Numbered from the stretch's first letter, positions 31,581 to 52,699 are shown. The stretch: 64,000 nt of DNA from Latrodectus hesperus (GCA_037975125.1 CM075851.1:126650981-126714980), one strand, 5' to 3'. Notes: generated by a model not told the origin, from the sequence alone. Translations and numbers: made by a program.

Positions 31581-31827
31581 GGCACAGGTGCCGTATAATC
31601 GATGCGCCAAATTCTGAAATTGGCGATTTTTTGGTGGATTTTCTTATATATCTGGCAAACTTATTTTTTTACGTCATACATATGGAAAACCTAATAAGAA
31701 TTATGCAGAAAATTCTGTTTTGGTAACCCTAGTATTTACGGCATCCTGCATGTCACGATGCGTCATCTTGGCAACATTTTTTCATCACTAAAAAAATTGG
31801 AATCATGGAGTATACGGCACCTGTGCC
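31581..31827 (+). mobile_element. TIR MITE, family M1 copy 1 (247 bp)
   Basis: It starts GGCACAGGTGCCGTATA and ends TATACGGCACCTGTGCC, a perfect 17-bp terminal inverted repeat. It is flanked by an exact 8-bp target duplication AAGATTTT (31573-31580 and 31828-31835). Inside are TTACGTCAT-like and GATGCGTCATCTTGGC motifs and no coding capacity. It matches the element at 52700-52953 over its length in the opposite orientation. An 8-bp duplication is typical of hAT, P and Merlin transposons; the termini do not let me choose. Confidence 0.93.
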
Positions 31828-31835
31828 AAGATTTT

Positions 31836-33625
31836 AATTTAGAGTCCTAAATTAGCACATAATACGAAAATATTACTGTATTTATTCTTTGAAAATAGCT
31901 TCAAATTTAAATAAAATATTAAAAATAATGTAATTGAAAATAATTATTATCATACTTATTATTCTTACAGCAGATATTAAATCTCATTTTTGATAAGAAA
32001 ATGTATTTAATTTTATATGTTTCATAATAATTTAATTACTATTTTTATTGGTTGAAAATAGTTGCATAAACAGGATAATAAACGTATAATCTATTTATTT
32101 TCAAGATATTATATATCTCTAAAATAAATATAGATGATCATAATATAATATCGATTGAATTTTAAGATATAACATTATGATTTGAGAACAGAATTTAAGA
32201 AATGATAATTTTTCAAATTACAGTATTTTATTATTTGAAGTATTGTTGTATTTTTAATTACTTACCTCTCAATTTAGTAAAGTGAAAATATTAAATTTAA
32301 ATGCAATAAATAATAAGTGAAACATTTTGCAACAAACAATAGCAAAGTAATAAAAATATTTTGTCTTAACCTGTTTAATGTCTTAATAATTAAAAACAAA
32401 ATTTCATTCAACTTATAATTGATATTTACTTAGCAAAAAAGTAATATTATTACATGCAGAATTAACATTTGAATATAATAATAGAGTAGATGCTTAAGAC
32501 ATTCAAATATATTCATTTAATGACATCAAAAGTACATTCTATTTATTCCAAATAATCCATTTTTTCAGCGCTATGTATGTTTGAAAACAGTTATTCTATC
32601 TTCTTCTGAACAATTTTTATTAATTAAAAAATAAGTAAAATATGCTCAAAATAATAAATTATTATCAAATATAATAATAATAAATAAATAATCAAAAGCA
32701 TTTTAAAAACAAATCAAGTTAATTATTTACAAGGAAACAAATATTAATATATATTATGAAATGCATTTCCAGAATCAGTTGTATGCTTTTCAAGACTCCA
32801 GGAAATCCATTATTAACCGTTAAAGAATATGATTTAATAGAATATGCTTGTAAAATGTTATTAAAATGGAGCATAACGAAGAATTCTTATATGAATGAAA
32901 ACATTTTCCAGACACACAAAGGTATTTTAAACTTGTCAAAAATTTTAACTGTCTTTTATCGTAAAAGTTAAGTGACACTTTATTGATAGTTTTGATGTTT
33001 TTTGCCGACTAGTTCTTAAAACTCTTTCTACGATGAGAATAGTTCCTTTTACGGTCTAAGCATTGCGGTTTCACACTGCTATTTCAAACTCCATCGGATT
33101 GTTAATCGTTTCAGTGTTTGATGGATGGTCGATCGTTCCAGACTAAAAGACATTTATTGCTACCAGGGCAATTTTTAAGTGGCTCTGACACTCTATTGTC
33201 GTCTAAAGCCGTATAATCTATCGCGTCACTTGCACAGCTGCAGGATTTCTTGGAAAGTTGTCTCGAGAAAGAGTGTTTTCAGAGAGTGTAAGAAATGGTT
33301 TCAGTACATATAGTTTTTTGTATTTATTAATAATATATTTTACGAACTATAAAATATATTTTACTACTTATTTTATAGCGTGTAAATGCAAGATTATAAA
33401 ATTTCATTGATACATTTATATCCTTATTTTATCATTTTGTTGTGAATATCTTTACATATTGTTTATTTTTTACATAAATATAATTTTAAGCTCATTTTCT
33501 TCGCATCTTAAAAAATGCTATAATAATTATGCTTTACATAACTTAACACTTAATTTATTTATTTTCCAAAATGTATTCAGAAACATATATATATATGCAT
33601 TTATGTTTGTATAGAAAAAAGTTTC
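31836..33625. other. AT-rich non-coding stretch
   Basis: No supportable gene. A more complex patch at about 32980-33300 contains several short CpG motifs but no open frame or known element. Confidence 0.5.
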
Positions 33626-34145
33626 TTGTTGTTGTTGTTGTGGCTTATCCTCCTTTTGTCTGACTTCGTCTGACAAGGTCCATAAGACCGCTGACCTGAA
33701 GAAAATCTGATACAAAAAGGGGAGGAAAAATAAAGGTCCTTCTTGGTGAGCCCCATGCAGTCAAGAACATGTTCAGGGGAGGCTTGTTGGGCTCGGCATT
33801 TTGTGCATAATGAGTAGGTCTTCCTCTCCTCTAAAAAAGAGAGACTTTTTGTGTGGCCGCTTTTGAGTCTTGTTATTGAAGTTCGGGTGTCGCAGTTGAG
33901 ACTGAATGAGGATCAAGGTGCGCTGCTCCCATACTAGGGGTGCCTGGGTGGGTTTCTCCATTCCTTCGAAATATCACAAACGACTTTGGAATGAAGTTCT
34001 GCAAAGGTTAGGACTGTGTGGGAAGGTGGAGAATAGCTGTAGCCCTGCTTGGCTAAGTGATCCACTTGTTCATTGCCATAGATATTAACGTGGGAGGAAT
34101 CCACTGTAAATAAACATCGGGTATCTTGGAGATATCATGACCTCA
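33626..34145 (-). pseudogene. 5'-truncated non-LTR retrotransposon tail (RNase H and C-terminus)
   Basis: Read on the minus strand from about 34135, one frame gives SSHVNIYGNEQVDHLAKQG, the end of a retrotransposon RNase H domain (family pattern HxGIxGNExADxLAKxG, with the Asp kept). It continues SYSPPSHTVLTFAELHSKVV. After in-frame stops comes RLKSGHTKSLSF...TYSLCTKCRAQ...SPEHVLDCMGL, a CX2CX7HX4C cysteine motif usual at the C-terminus of such elements. It ends in a CAACAACAACAA tail at about 33626-33642. Stop codons show it is dead. The reverse transcriptase and endonuclease parts are absent, as expected from 5' truncation. Jockey-like is my best guess for the clade. Confidence 0.78.
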
Positions 34146-36570
34146 GCACCTATAAAATTTTCCTTTAATTTTTTATTTGCATGCTCTCGTCAAATATTGA
34201 TGGTCAGATACTCATTAATTAGAAGCATAATAATACCGCATTTTCTTAATTCTTTATTTCTATTGTTGAGAAATATTGTAATAAAACAATTATATTTTTC
34301 ATAATTCAATACTTCTTTTTACGAAAACATTTATCAAATAATTTAAGTTATTCATTAGATTTAAAAAAGGAAAGTATTTGAAAAAATCTATAGCTTATAA
34401 ATTTAATATTATCCAAAACATAGGTGAAGATGAATATTATTCCCTTTATAAGTTTTGTGCAGTTAAAGATATTTCTATCAAGATGAATTGTGATTTATTT
34501 TTTGAATGCAATAGTAAGAAAATGAGAATTAAAGCTGTATTTACGTTTTTAGCATAGCAAAATAAAGAATTTGTTACTTAACAGTCTTTTTCTAAGTTTT
34601 ATTTAGTGTTCAAAATTTGTGATATGTGTACGTGTCATCTAAATATGGATAATGCTTATGATCATATTTAGATGATAGTGGTAATTTTGTTTGATTTGAT
34701 GGCATACATCAGAACATTTTTAATAGTGTAGTTAAATATTACACAAAAATAACTTAAATTTTCTTGGGACAGTTATATTCCTTCAAGATTTAATTTCAAT
34801 AAAATACACACAAATTTATAATTTAAAATTAAAAAATCTTGTTATTTTCAAAGATTGCTTGATATTCTCTTAGAATAAACAATACCGGCAGTTGGTTCAT
34901 AAAAATAAGTTAAAGCTCTACTGCAATCACTAAAATTTCCTCCAATCGATTAGAAAAATTCGCTTTGAAATAAGATAATGGACAAAAATGAAGAATTCTA
35001 GAAATTTTATCACCTTTAGATAAGAACCCTTCATCTGGATTATAATGGTCTTCTACTTAGAAACTCACATGACACTTTTTTTCTCTTGAAAGAGAAAGAG
35101 AAGCTATCAAATGCCAATAAGAGAGCGCGATAATGGCATCAATGATCCAATTACAAACGACGTTCCGGTCGTAAAGTAAAAAAAGAAAGAACAAAACAAA
35201 ATGAAGCAAGTTGATTGGACCAAACACCTACTACTCTTGATGACGAACGTAATGATGGTACAAGGAGATGTAACCTCGAAGAAGACCCAGTAATTGCACA
35301 GCATTCCAGTTAGGGGGAGATGGCGGTGAAGGCGAAGCAGCTACTGAATAGTCATAAAGATAAAGATTAGAAGTGGGCGACACGCTGAATGACAACATTT
35401 TTTTTGTTGTAGCTTATCGAGGAAATGTAAGCGGAAAATGGGAAAGCCTATTTTCTTGAATGCTCGCAAGGAAAATAAATTCCAAAACCTTTTTAGATAA
35501 ATTCATATTTAAAGACTGGCTCAATTATGAAGTTTGTGATTGGGATAAAAAGTATAGCTTCATTATGGTTTATTACTATAAATCAAAATAGCGTAAAAGT
35601 AATCATTATTTACAAATTCACTTCCAATTGAGATTAAGAAATGCGCAATATGTTCATTAATAAAACTTAAAGTTATTTAAATGGTGATTAAATAAATGCT
35701 TGCTATATCTTATTCTAGTTCACAAATTTATAAATAGTTTATCCCTTTTATTATTTCAACAAATTTAGTTTCAAATCTTCTGAAAGCTCCAAAATAAATG
35801 TAAATAATTTTTTTTTTTATCAAAGTCAAAGTTATTATCACAAAGTAGTAACTAACATTTCAAGTATACACTATATTTATGTTGTTCCTAAAGGGAATAT
35901 TTAAATTAAATGTATTTTCCATGTTTTGATCATAATTTTAATGAATATACGACTCCAAAGTAATGGTGTTTAGACTAAATCTCTCAGCCTAATCATATAT
36001 GCTGCACTTACATTCTCTACATAAAACTAATGGCAATAATATTTCTCAGCTTTAATATAAAAATTATGTACTTATTTTTATTTTTCTAAAAATTATAAAA
36101 TTAGAAAAAAAGGTTTAAAAATGTTTATAAATTTGAGTTAGTAAATATTTCGGGCTCATTATAATATCTTAATGTCTTAAAAATAATTTTTTATTGATAT
36201 GAGCATTTTTTTATTTATAAATAATTCATATACACCACTTATAAGTAATACTATATTTAGAAATTCTATAAAAATCTATTTTTATTTATGTAAACTTTCT
36301 TAAATATATGGAATTACTTAATTTAAGGTATTTTAATAAATTCTCTATTCACGCGCATCTTTTAATAGACTATAAGAAAATATGAAGTAAAGAAGCGACT
36401 TTATAAAAATGCCCAGTAGGCGAAACATTTGGGTAAGAAATTGCTTTGAAAGTTTAAGACTAGCTGCAAAAATGGTAAACGCTTTCTCCAGAAACCATTA
36501 TGGCTAAGTGTTTCTTCCACTTCGGAACTAAAAAATACATTTTAAGGCTTCCCATTTTGCAACCTCGGAT
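34146..36570. other. AT-rich non-coding stretch with one complex patch
   Basis: Mostly plain AT-rich DNA, apart from the hairpin at 34635. A patch at about 35020-35390 is purine-rich and more complex, with no recognised gene; the minus frame at 35107-35304 has no homology I know. Confidence 0.45.
34635..34675. repeat. Inverted repeat (hairpin)
   Basis: A perfect 13-bp stem, TCATCTAAATATG (34635-34647) and its complement (34663-34675), encloses a 15-nt loop that itself pairs partly. Confidence 0.55.
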
Positions 36571-36610
36571 TGAACTTTATAAAAAGGCATCACGCAACGG
36601 AGTCATTTAG
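36571..36610 (+). promoter_or_regulatory. Possible core promoter (TATA plus initiator)
   Basis: TATAAAAAGG starts at 36578, and TCATTT, matching the arthropod initiator TCAKTY, places a start at 36605, 27 bp on. A similar ACTTTATAAAAATGCC lies about 175 bp upstream at about 36400. Only a short frame (MNALKTKVCC) follows. It may be a chance match in AT-rich DNA. Confidence 0.22.
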
Positions 36611-41270
<4,660 letters not shown>

Positions 41271-41800
41271 AATTTACATTTTTCATCATACCGAAATAAC
41301 ATCTCTGGGTTTAAGCGAGAAATTTGTAAATGGAATAACAAACTGTTATTTTCTCCGAAATCATTCTCTCGCATTTAGGAAGCCTAAATACTCTCGATTC
41401 TATCGTCTCTTAATTAATTTAATTAGTATACTCAAACTGGTAACTTGAAACTGGTACTCCGTCAAACACTTTGGGAAACGACAATTGCTTCACAACAAGA
41501 ATTCGATCCATCACCCACCCCATGCCCCGACCATCCTTCTACAAGATAATCTTCCTCAACAGGCGAATTCAGTGGAAAATTTTGGTGGTAATATTATGGG
41601 CCACGGAGTAACTGCCACTAACTCGAATTAGCGACACGAGTTTTAGAGTCCAATTAGGGAAAACACAAATAGAACTTGAAACTTTGGGGATTTTCGAGTT
41701 GCGATTGGGGAATATTCGTTCGAATGGATTTGTTGAGAGTCGAGAGAATTTGTTTCGCTGAGATCACTTTTCTCATGCTCTTTGCTCTTGGATAAAGTTT
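41271..41800. other. Higher-complexity island, possible conserved non-coding element
   Basis: Over 500 bp are clearly less AT-rich and more complex than both flanks, with many CpG and TCGA-like motifs and clustered TAATTA homeodomain-type sites (about 41412-41424). I see no long open frame, tRNA boxes or terminal repeats. It could be an enhancer, a promoter or an old repeat. Confidence 0.3.
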
Positions 41801-42549
41801 CAACCATTTACAGCAAACAAGAAAATAGATAGCCGAATTTGCCTACATGAAATTAAGGTTTTAGTGATAAAATATTAAGAAATGCTTCTTTTGTATGTGC
41901 TACAGGATAAGTGCTTAAAAACAGAAAACAAATTATGCAAAATGAAAAAAAAAATGTGTTGATTTTTTTTTTGTTTTCGGTATTGTCTACGCAACCAGCA
42001 GGATACATATAGGCAGCTTATTTTCAAACATATAATATAGAAAACAATAGAGAATCTTTCTAATATAACATATACGTAAAAGTTTAATTTCTTAAGTCTT
42101 TGATAATTTTATATTTAAGATTTGTATATTTTATTATTACTTCATGGAAAAGATTAAGAGAAAGATACTTATAAATTTATTTTTAATGAAACATAATAAT
42201 TTAATATATTTAATTTACAATTGAATGTAATTAATGATTCATTGGTTTAGAAATTCTTTTTATAGTGAATCCTTCTAAGTTTCCTTTTAAATAAATAGGT
42301 TAACATGAGTAATTTTCATGTATAATTCTGTTAAATAATAAAACTAATTTAAACAAATTTGGTAATTTAATAGGACAATGCATAACAAATATTATGATGT
42401 GACATTAACTTTAATTAACATTAATATAAGTTAATGCCATTAATGTTAATTTTAATTGACACTGAGTGTGTTATCGCTAGAGAAGACTTTAGGTAAATTA
42501 ATTTAAATTATTTTTTTATATCTATTCTATATATATTACGCGAAATATG
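41801..42549. other. AT-rich non-coding stretch
   Basis: Only an 11-bp inverted repeat, TTAACATTAAT/ATTAATGTTAA, near 42415-42450 stands out. Confidence 0.45.
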
Positions 42550-42562
42550 CATGCTTTTCTGA

Positions 42563-42733
42563 GCCGAGCTGGCAGCCGAATGGTTAGCGCTCTTGCTTTC
42601 GGTTCAACAGTTCGCGGGTTTGAATCCCACCTTGGGCATGGATGTTTGTCGTGGTTCGGAATCCACTTTAAACCGTAGGTCCCGGTCTAATTAGCCCTCG
42701 TGTGCAAAAAATGACCGTTGAGCGACAAACAAA
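42563..42733 (+). mobile_element. tRNA-derived SINE, about 171 bp
   Basis: The tRNA-like head has an A box in TGGCAGCCGAATGGTTAGCGC and a B box GGGTTTGAATCCC, running into GGGCATGGATGTTTG. The short body ends GAGCGACAAACAAA. A 13-bp target duplication with one mismatch flanks it: CATGCTTTTCTGA (42550-42562) and CATGTTTTTCTGA (42734-42746). It is non-coding and non-autonomous. Confidence 0.87.
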
Positions 42734-42746
42734 CATGTTTTTCTGA

Positions 42747-44289
42747 AGATGATATACATCTGTATACATGGATAAGATTGTTTAATCACAATTCTGTTAG
42801 TAGCTTAAAATATATCTCAGATTTGACATATGCTGATTAACGTTGATTCTAGTTAAAATACCTGAAATTTAAAATAATGAAATTTAATATTAATTCCTTT
42901 AAATTTTATTGAGTATTATTGAATTATTTTTTAAGTATATGTGTTATGCTTTTTTGAACACCTGAATATTTCTACAATTAATATTTTCATATTAAAGGCA
43001 AGCTTCATTTTAATACCAATTTACATATTGAACATGTGCAATGTTTACCTTTTTTCCTATTTCGGATGAAAAATTATTGGCATGAATATCGAATATTAAA
43101 ATAAATGATATTTAAATACCATAGAAATATTTTTTGATAAATATCAGTACCAGAATTTATTTTATAGTTAGTCAAATAATTAGTTAAACAAACATATACA
43201 GAAAGTTCAGCATATTAAATTTAAACATAATTACTACTTTTTCTTTTAAAAATGAATATGCGCATTGCAAACATTTCATACACGATTCAAGTATTCTTCA
43301 TTTAACATCGTTTTTAAAATTAAATTCAGATTTATTTTAATATTTGTTTCATAAACTATTCTACATCTGAAGAATCTTAGAATTTAGATTTCACATTCCT
43401 TCAGTTAATCATGACTCATTTGAATTTATTTTCTGTGTATTTTTAAATTGTTTGGTATACAAAGCAAAAACTGTTTACAGAAAAATCAATTATCAGTCAA
43501 ATAATTAAAGCTCAAACTTTTTCTACTGAGTTGAACACGTTTAATAAGTTTTTTTTAACATTAGATGGCAAACTATTTCGTTTGAAAAACAAATCAAATC
43601 AAAGTAATAGTTAATATCTAAAAAACAAAAATAAATTTTATATTTTAGGAATATTGTATTACTTTGATGGGTATATGCAAATAAGAATAAAAGGCCACTT
43701 AAATGGTAATTTTAATAATAAGATTAATATGCGGAAGCTAAATATGAAAAAAGAAAATTAATGATGCATATATTTCCTTCAAGACAAAAGAAGTCTATCT
43801 GTGATGGGGTAAGTAAATTATATCTGGACTCTTAAGAAAAAGAAATGATTAAAGAATAAAAATAATTACATAGAATAAACTTTTAAAAACGACCGCACTT
43901 AGAAATTGCATACTCTATTTATAATAATTACTTTGATAATAATACCAACGTATTTTTGTGTGTCTGAAAAAATTCCTTGTTACATTTTACCATTTCAGAT
44001 AAGATATCATGGTTAATATAATTGTGATGTAATTTTAGCATTATAAGGGTATATGATTTCATAAACCATATAAATTTTTGCAATCAGAATAAATGTATAC
44101 ATTTATTTTTATTTTACAAGCAAAATAACGAAAATTTGTTTGGAATTTCGGCATTATTTTACATTGCTGAAAGTTATTTGTCCTTCATAACACATATGTT
44201 ATTCGCTAAATAAAAATCTGTAGAATTGTTTAAAAAATATTAGTAAAGCAAAATGTTGATATTTTTATTGGTTGTGTATGTAATAATAT
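42747..44289. other. AT-rich non-coding stretch
   Basis: No supportable gene or RNA gene. Confidence 0.6.
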
Positions 44290-44537
<248 letters not shown>

Positions 44538-44749
44538 CTTTAGGATGTCTACAATTTAAACATTCAAGAATATCCTATGAGGGTTTGTCCACATTATTCT
44601 TGGCATCATATTTTTAATAAAATTTTCAAAATGTATTTCTGGTAAAGCTTTAAGAGAAAATTCTCACATATATTTTGCTTTGAGGGGCAAATTAGAGACA
44701 TACTTATTCCTTTCATGAAGATATTTAATACAGTAAATTAATATATGTA

Positions 44750-45030
44750 TAGGCAGTTGTTGCTGCAACAACATGCTTTCCTAGACCTAGCCCTGAAATG
44801 GGTTCTACCAGTTAGATATAAGATGCCTGGAGGAGTCTTCGTGGTTTTGAAGCAGGGATCTTGCAGAAGACCCTTAATACTTTGCCTGCCCTTCCCAGGG
44901 GTGTCATTTAAATTAAATGACATTACGACTACACCAATATCCATTAGAGAACACTATGGATCTTCGGTTAAGCCGGAATTCGAACTCACTACCTTTTGAT
45001 ATTAAGAATAATATCCTAATCAACCAGGAC
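44750..45030 (-). mobile_element. tRNA-derived SINE, minus orientation
   Basis: On the minus strand the head near 45030 reads CCTGGTTGATTAGGATATT (A box) and GAGTTCGAATTCC (B box). The body runs down to a GTTGTTGCTGCAACAAC palindrome at 44756-44772. Its head abuts the head of another SINE on the plus strand, so the two are arranged head to head. The exact ends and target duplication are not resolved. It is a different family from its neighbour. Confidence 0.68.
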
Positions 45031-45410
45031 GTGCTAGCCTAGTATTGAAGGCATTAACGTTCCTTCCGGACGAGCGGGGTTTGATTCCGAATGCAACTAA
45101 AGACCCACCGAATACATGTGCTATACGTAATCTTTAAATCTGCGGAATCGAAAGTCCTGTGGTTGAGGGATTAGCAATTACCATGGGTGTAATTGTCTAG
45201 AGATCATTTCATTCCCCTCCAGATCAATGTCAAAATAGAGGGTAGTGGGAGATGATCCTCTGATAGCGCCATCTATTGGAGTATTTTAGAGCAAAGTCGT
45301 ACTTTCACCTTTGTGGTATTCTGGTTATACCAAAGACGCACCCTATTGACTTCGCATAACAAATGGCATAGCGAGCATGACATGTCCAAGTATCATAAGT
45401 AACAACACAT
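45031..45410 (+). mobile_element. tRNA-derived SINE family S1, copy 1
   Basis: The decayed tRNA head (TAGCCTAGTATTGAAGGCATT, B box GGGGTTTGATTCC) is followed by a body shared along its whole length with the copy at 58754. Shared blocks include AAAGACCCACC, GGAATCGAAAGTCCTGTGGT, GTCGTACTTTCACCTT and GTCCAAGT-TCATAAGTAACAA. It has more A-box decay than copy 2, suggesting an older insertion. Confidence 0.85.
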
Positions 45411-49730
<4,320 letters not shown>

Positions 49731-49773
49731 AAATTTAGTCTTCATAAGTATGTGACTCATGAAGACTAAATTT
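49731..49773. repeat. Inverted repeat (hairpin) beside the Mutator-like pseudogene
   Basis: A perfect 15-bp stem, AAATTTAGTCTTCAT (49731-49745) and its complement (49759-49773), has a 13-nt loop. It may be part of the 3' region of the decayed transposon next to it. Confidence 0.6.
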
Positions 49774-49844
49774 GCTTCACCTCATGTCACAGCCTTTTGA
49801 TGAAAGCACCATGATATATGTCTCGTGGGAAAGTTTTTTAGTTG

Positions 49845-50345
49845 GGACTTTTTATCAGTTGACACACAGTGATAAAGTGTATACACTCGTCTTTCACAAT
49901 TAAAGTACCACTATACACTTTATCTTCGTTCATGTGAATGTTTTAGTATCCTATCACATATAATTGTAGTGTATGATATATTATATGAGAGGGATCGTTC
50001 CCAAATTCAATATGCTGTAACCGTTTCCATGTTTTCAGAAGATTTACTAAAGTTTTTTTCCCGGGTTTGCCTCTGTCCTTCTTTCCTAATATGGAATTCA
50101 GCACCGTATTCCCGAAGATCACGAGAAGTAATGTTACAGTCCGAACAGAATTTAGATATAGTTTCGAATTCTACTATTAAACCTGTAAAATTATCGATTA
50201 CAGTTCCAAGATTATATGGAGAATGACCTCGTTTCTGCCAAGTTTCATCATACGACTCAGAAATATGTAACTGATCCTTAGAATTCAATTTGGAATTTGA
50301 TTCTAAATATGGTTTCCTAACGGCACTGTGTCCTTCTATTAACAT
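49845..50345 (-). pseudogene. Mutator-like (MULE) transposase domain pseudogene
   Basis: The minus-strand frame 50345-50007 reads ...YDETWQKRGHSPYN, then VIDNFTGLIVEFETISKFC, CNITSRDLREY and NFSKSSENMETV. This follows the order of the Mutator-like transposase core found in many arthropod genomes (DGTWQKRGH, then ...TGxVxDxExLSKxC, ...GSSGxME). The Asp of the first block is kept, but the next Gly is Glu. After a TGA the same frame continues IWERSLSYNISYTTIICD, the second acidic block. A frameshift later comes IVKDECIHFITVCQL, the block with the conserved Cys and His. Stops, a frameshift and missing ends make it non-functional. It is a fragment of roughly 500 bp of a much longer gene. Confidence 0.75.
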
Positions 50346-50430
50346 TTTGATTTAGGAGAAGTCTTCATTTTTTTATAAATAAATTAGAAAAAAATTTAAA
50401 AAATTGGAAAATGATAGCCATATAAAAGAT

Positions 50431-50695
50431 ATCACGGTGACTTAGTGGTAGCGTTTCATGCTCAAAAGGCACAGGTCCGAGGTTCGATCCTGATGCTGGG
50501 TGAGATAGACTCAGCTTTTCATCCTTTCAGTGGGTCGATAAACTGAGTGCCAAAAGCATGCTTGGGCGCTTAACACTGGGGTTATCACATTAAGCTGACC
50601 ACCTAATCAACACATATGCTTCGCACCCCAGGGCCTCATGACAAGAAATTAGTCATGGCCCACATGGGCTGTCATGCCAAATATTTAGTTCAGTT
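50431..50695 (+). mobile_element. tRNA-derived SINE, about 265 bp
   Basis: The head has TGACTTAGTGGTAGCG (A box) and GGTTCGATCCTG (B box), and an unrelated body follows. It is flanked by an imperfect 16-bp direct repeat, TAGCCATATAAAAGAT (50415-50430) and TAGCCATATGAGAGAT (50696-50711). The body differs from family S1. The tRNA-like part is not a plausible functional tRNA because the acceptor ends do not pair and a SINE body follows. Confidence 0.8.
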
Positions 50696-50711
50696 TAGCC
50701 ATATGAGAGAT

Positions 50712-52691
50712 CTTATGCTAAATATCTCATTTTCAGATGTTAGTCACATTAACTGTCCTGCACATGTGGCCTATCAACTCTTATTCAAGAATTTCCGGAA
50801 AACCGAAGCAATTTTAAAGTTCAAACTACAATAACTCATCGAACGTTCAGCGTTAGGGATCATAATTTAAATTTATTTTATCCCGTTTCCTGTCAATGAA
50901 TGTCAGAAAAAGTTGGACTTTTTCCTATTCACCTCAGGTAAATATTACATTTCGTCATTTTATTTATTTATTTATTTTTTTTTGAGTTTTTATTTGACAA
51001 GTGGCAACGTTTTAGAAATATAAGGTGAAAATAATTATGTGAATTTAAGATGATGACTTAAAATGGTAATATTCTAACAAAGTTCAGAAATATCTATTAC
51101 GAGATAATTCATTTGTGTCCCAAATAGCTTTGCTGGGATCATCGAAAATTTACCAATGTATATTTAATTTTTATGTTTCTTATTTGTAAACATTCATCAA
51201 ATGTTCAATAAAGTTTTGTAAATCTCATTAATCATCAGTCATTTAGATTAGTTTGTTTCAGGTGGCATAACTTCAGATTTTGACAATATTTTAAGATTAA
51301 ATTCCATTACACCTGCTATAATCTGCTAATATTAAAACGTGGAAATATGAAACGCTAAATACTTCCTTACATATATATTTATTATCAATTCTCTTGGTTT
51401 AATTTTGGTCACAGTAAAAGAAGGAGAAAAGATATGTAAGAAGAAATAAAAGTTATCAGTGAGAGTAGAGCAAATAACAGCTTATTGTAAAATACTAGGC
51501 AATACAAAAAGATAAAATAAGTTTTAGTACAATTTCTGCGAATAGTTTTCTTGATTATTTTATAAAACTATTGAATATTTCAAACTAAATATTTTAAATA
51601 ACTGAAATGATTACAGAAATGTAAAAAAATCAATTAACTTGTTTTACATAAATATCTTTGAAATGAAAAGGAATATTTTTAATATGTATTATTCTATTTC
51701 ATAATTAAGTGTAAACGTTGCCGTTAATCTTAAGTAATTTTGCTTCTCAATTTGTTCATAATCACAAAATAACCATAAAAAGGAAGATAAAATTACGAGA
51801 TTAATAATTTTGTTACAAATAAAAGAGAAAACAAGGCATTTCAATGATGAAGAATCGTATATAAGAATAAGTTTAGTAATTTAAAATAATTTCATTTTAA
51901 ATTGTATTTTAATTGTGAGCACATACGATAAAAACGTGATGAAGTGGGAGTGTTTATATTGCGATATCTTATTCATTTCTTGGTATCACCAACATTAATT
52001 CGTGATAAAGTCGTTTTACTATATACTTAAAGTTCTTATACTTTTTTAACATTAAACTGTGATTGTTTAATTATTTCATAAAAGTATTACAGTTAAAGCT
52101 GAATATTTAAATGTATTTTTGACACATTAGATAGTTATTTTGATTAAAGATTATATTTTATGCAAAACAGTGTACTATGTTAGAAAAAGGATATTAAAAA
52201 GCATTAAAAATAAAACATATTAAAAAGAAATAAATTCAATTCTTGTTTTGTAAATTGTAATGAGGAAATTGTAGTTTTATTTTTTTGAGAAAGTAATTTT
52301 ATCACCGGTACATTTGATAACAATAAATGACATAGATTTTGTTTTTGAAAGAAAACTTGAATAGTTTCGAAAGAATATAATTTAATTTAACGCAGAATTA
52401 AATGTATTTTTAACTTTATTTTATGTCCATTTAAATGGAGAGCAATTAATATTAAAAACGAATGAATTATTTTAAATTCAAAATGGTAAATAATGACTTC
52501 TTTTTATTCTAAGGTAATAAAGTTATATATAAGTTCGTTAAAACGTATAAAATACTTCAATAATAAATTATTATTAATAAAAATAAATTTTTTCAAGTTT
52601 AATTAAAAATATTTTTGCACAAAAAAGTGAGTATGATTAGAATTTTCTTGACCGAATAAATATTCCATCTTTAAAAATAATTTCTAAAATA
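50712..52691. other. AT-rich non-coding stretch
   Basis: No supportable gene. Confidence 0.6.
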
Positions 52692-52699
52692 AACCAATG

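Noticed and set aside
44738..44999. Coding frames of 68 and 84 codons on both strands
   Set aside because: They fall wholly inside a tRNA-headed SINE and have no protein homology.
50440..50505. A functional tRNA gene
   Set aside because: It is a SINE head bracketed by a target duplication, with poor cloverleaf pairing.
50616..50834. 72-codon frame on the plus strand
   Set aside because: It starts inside a SINE and runs into flanking DNA; no homology.
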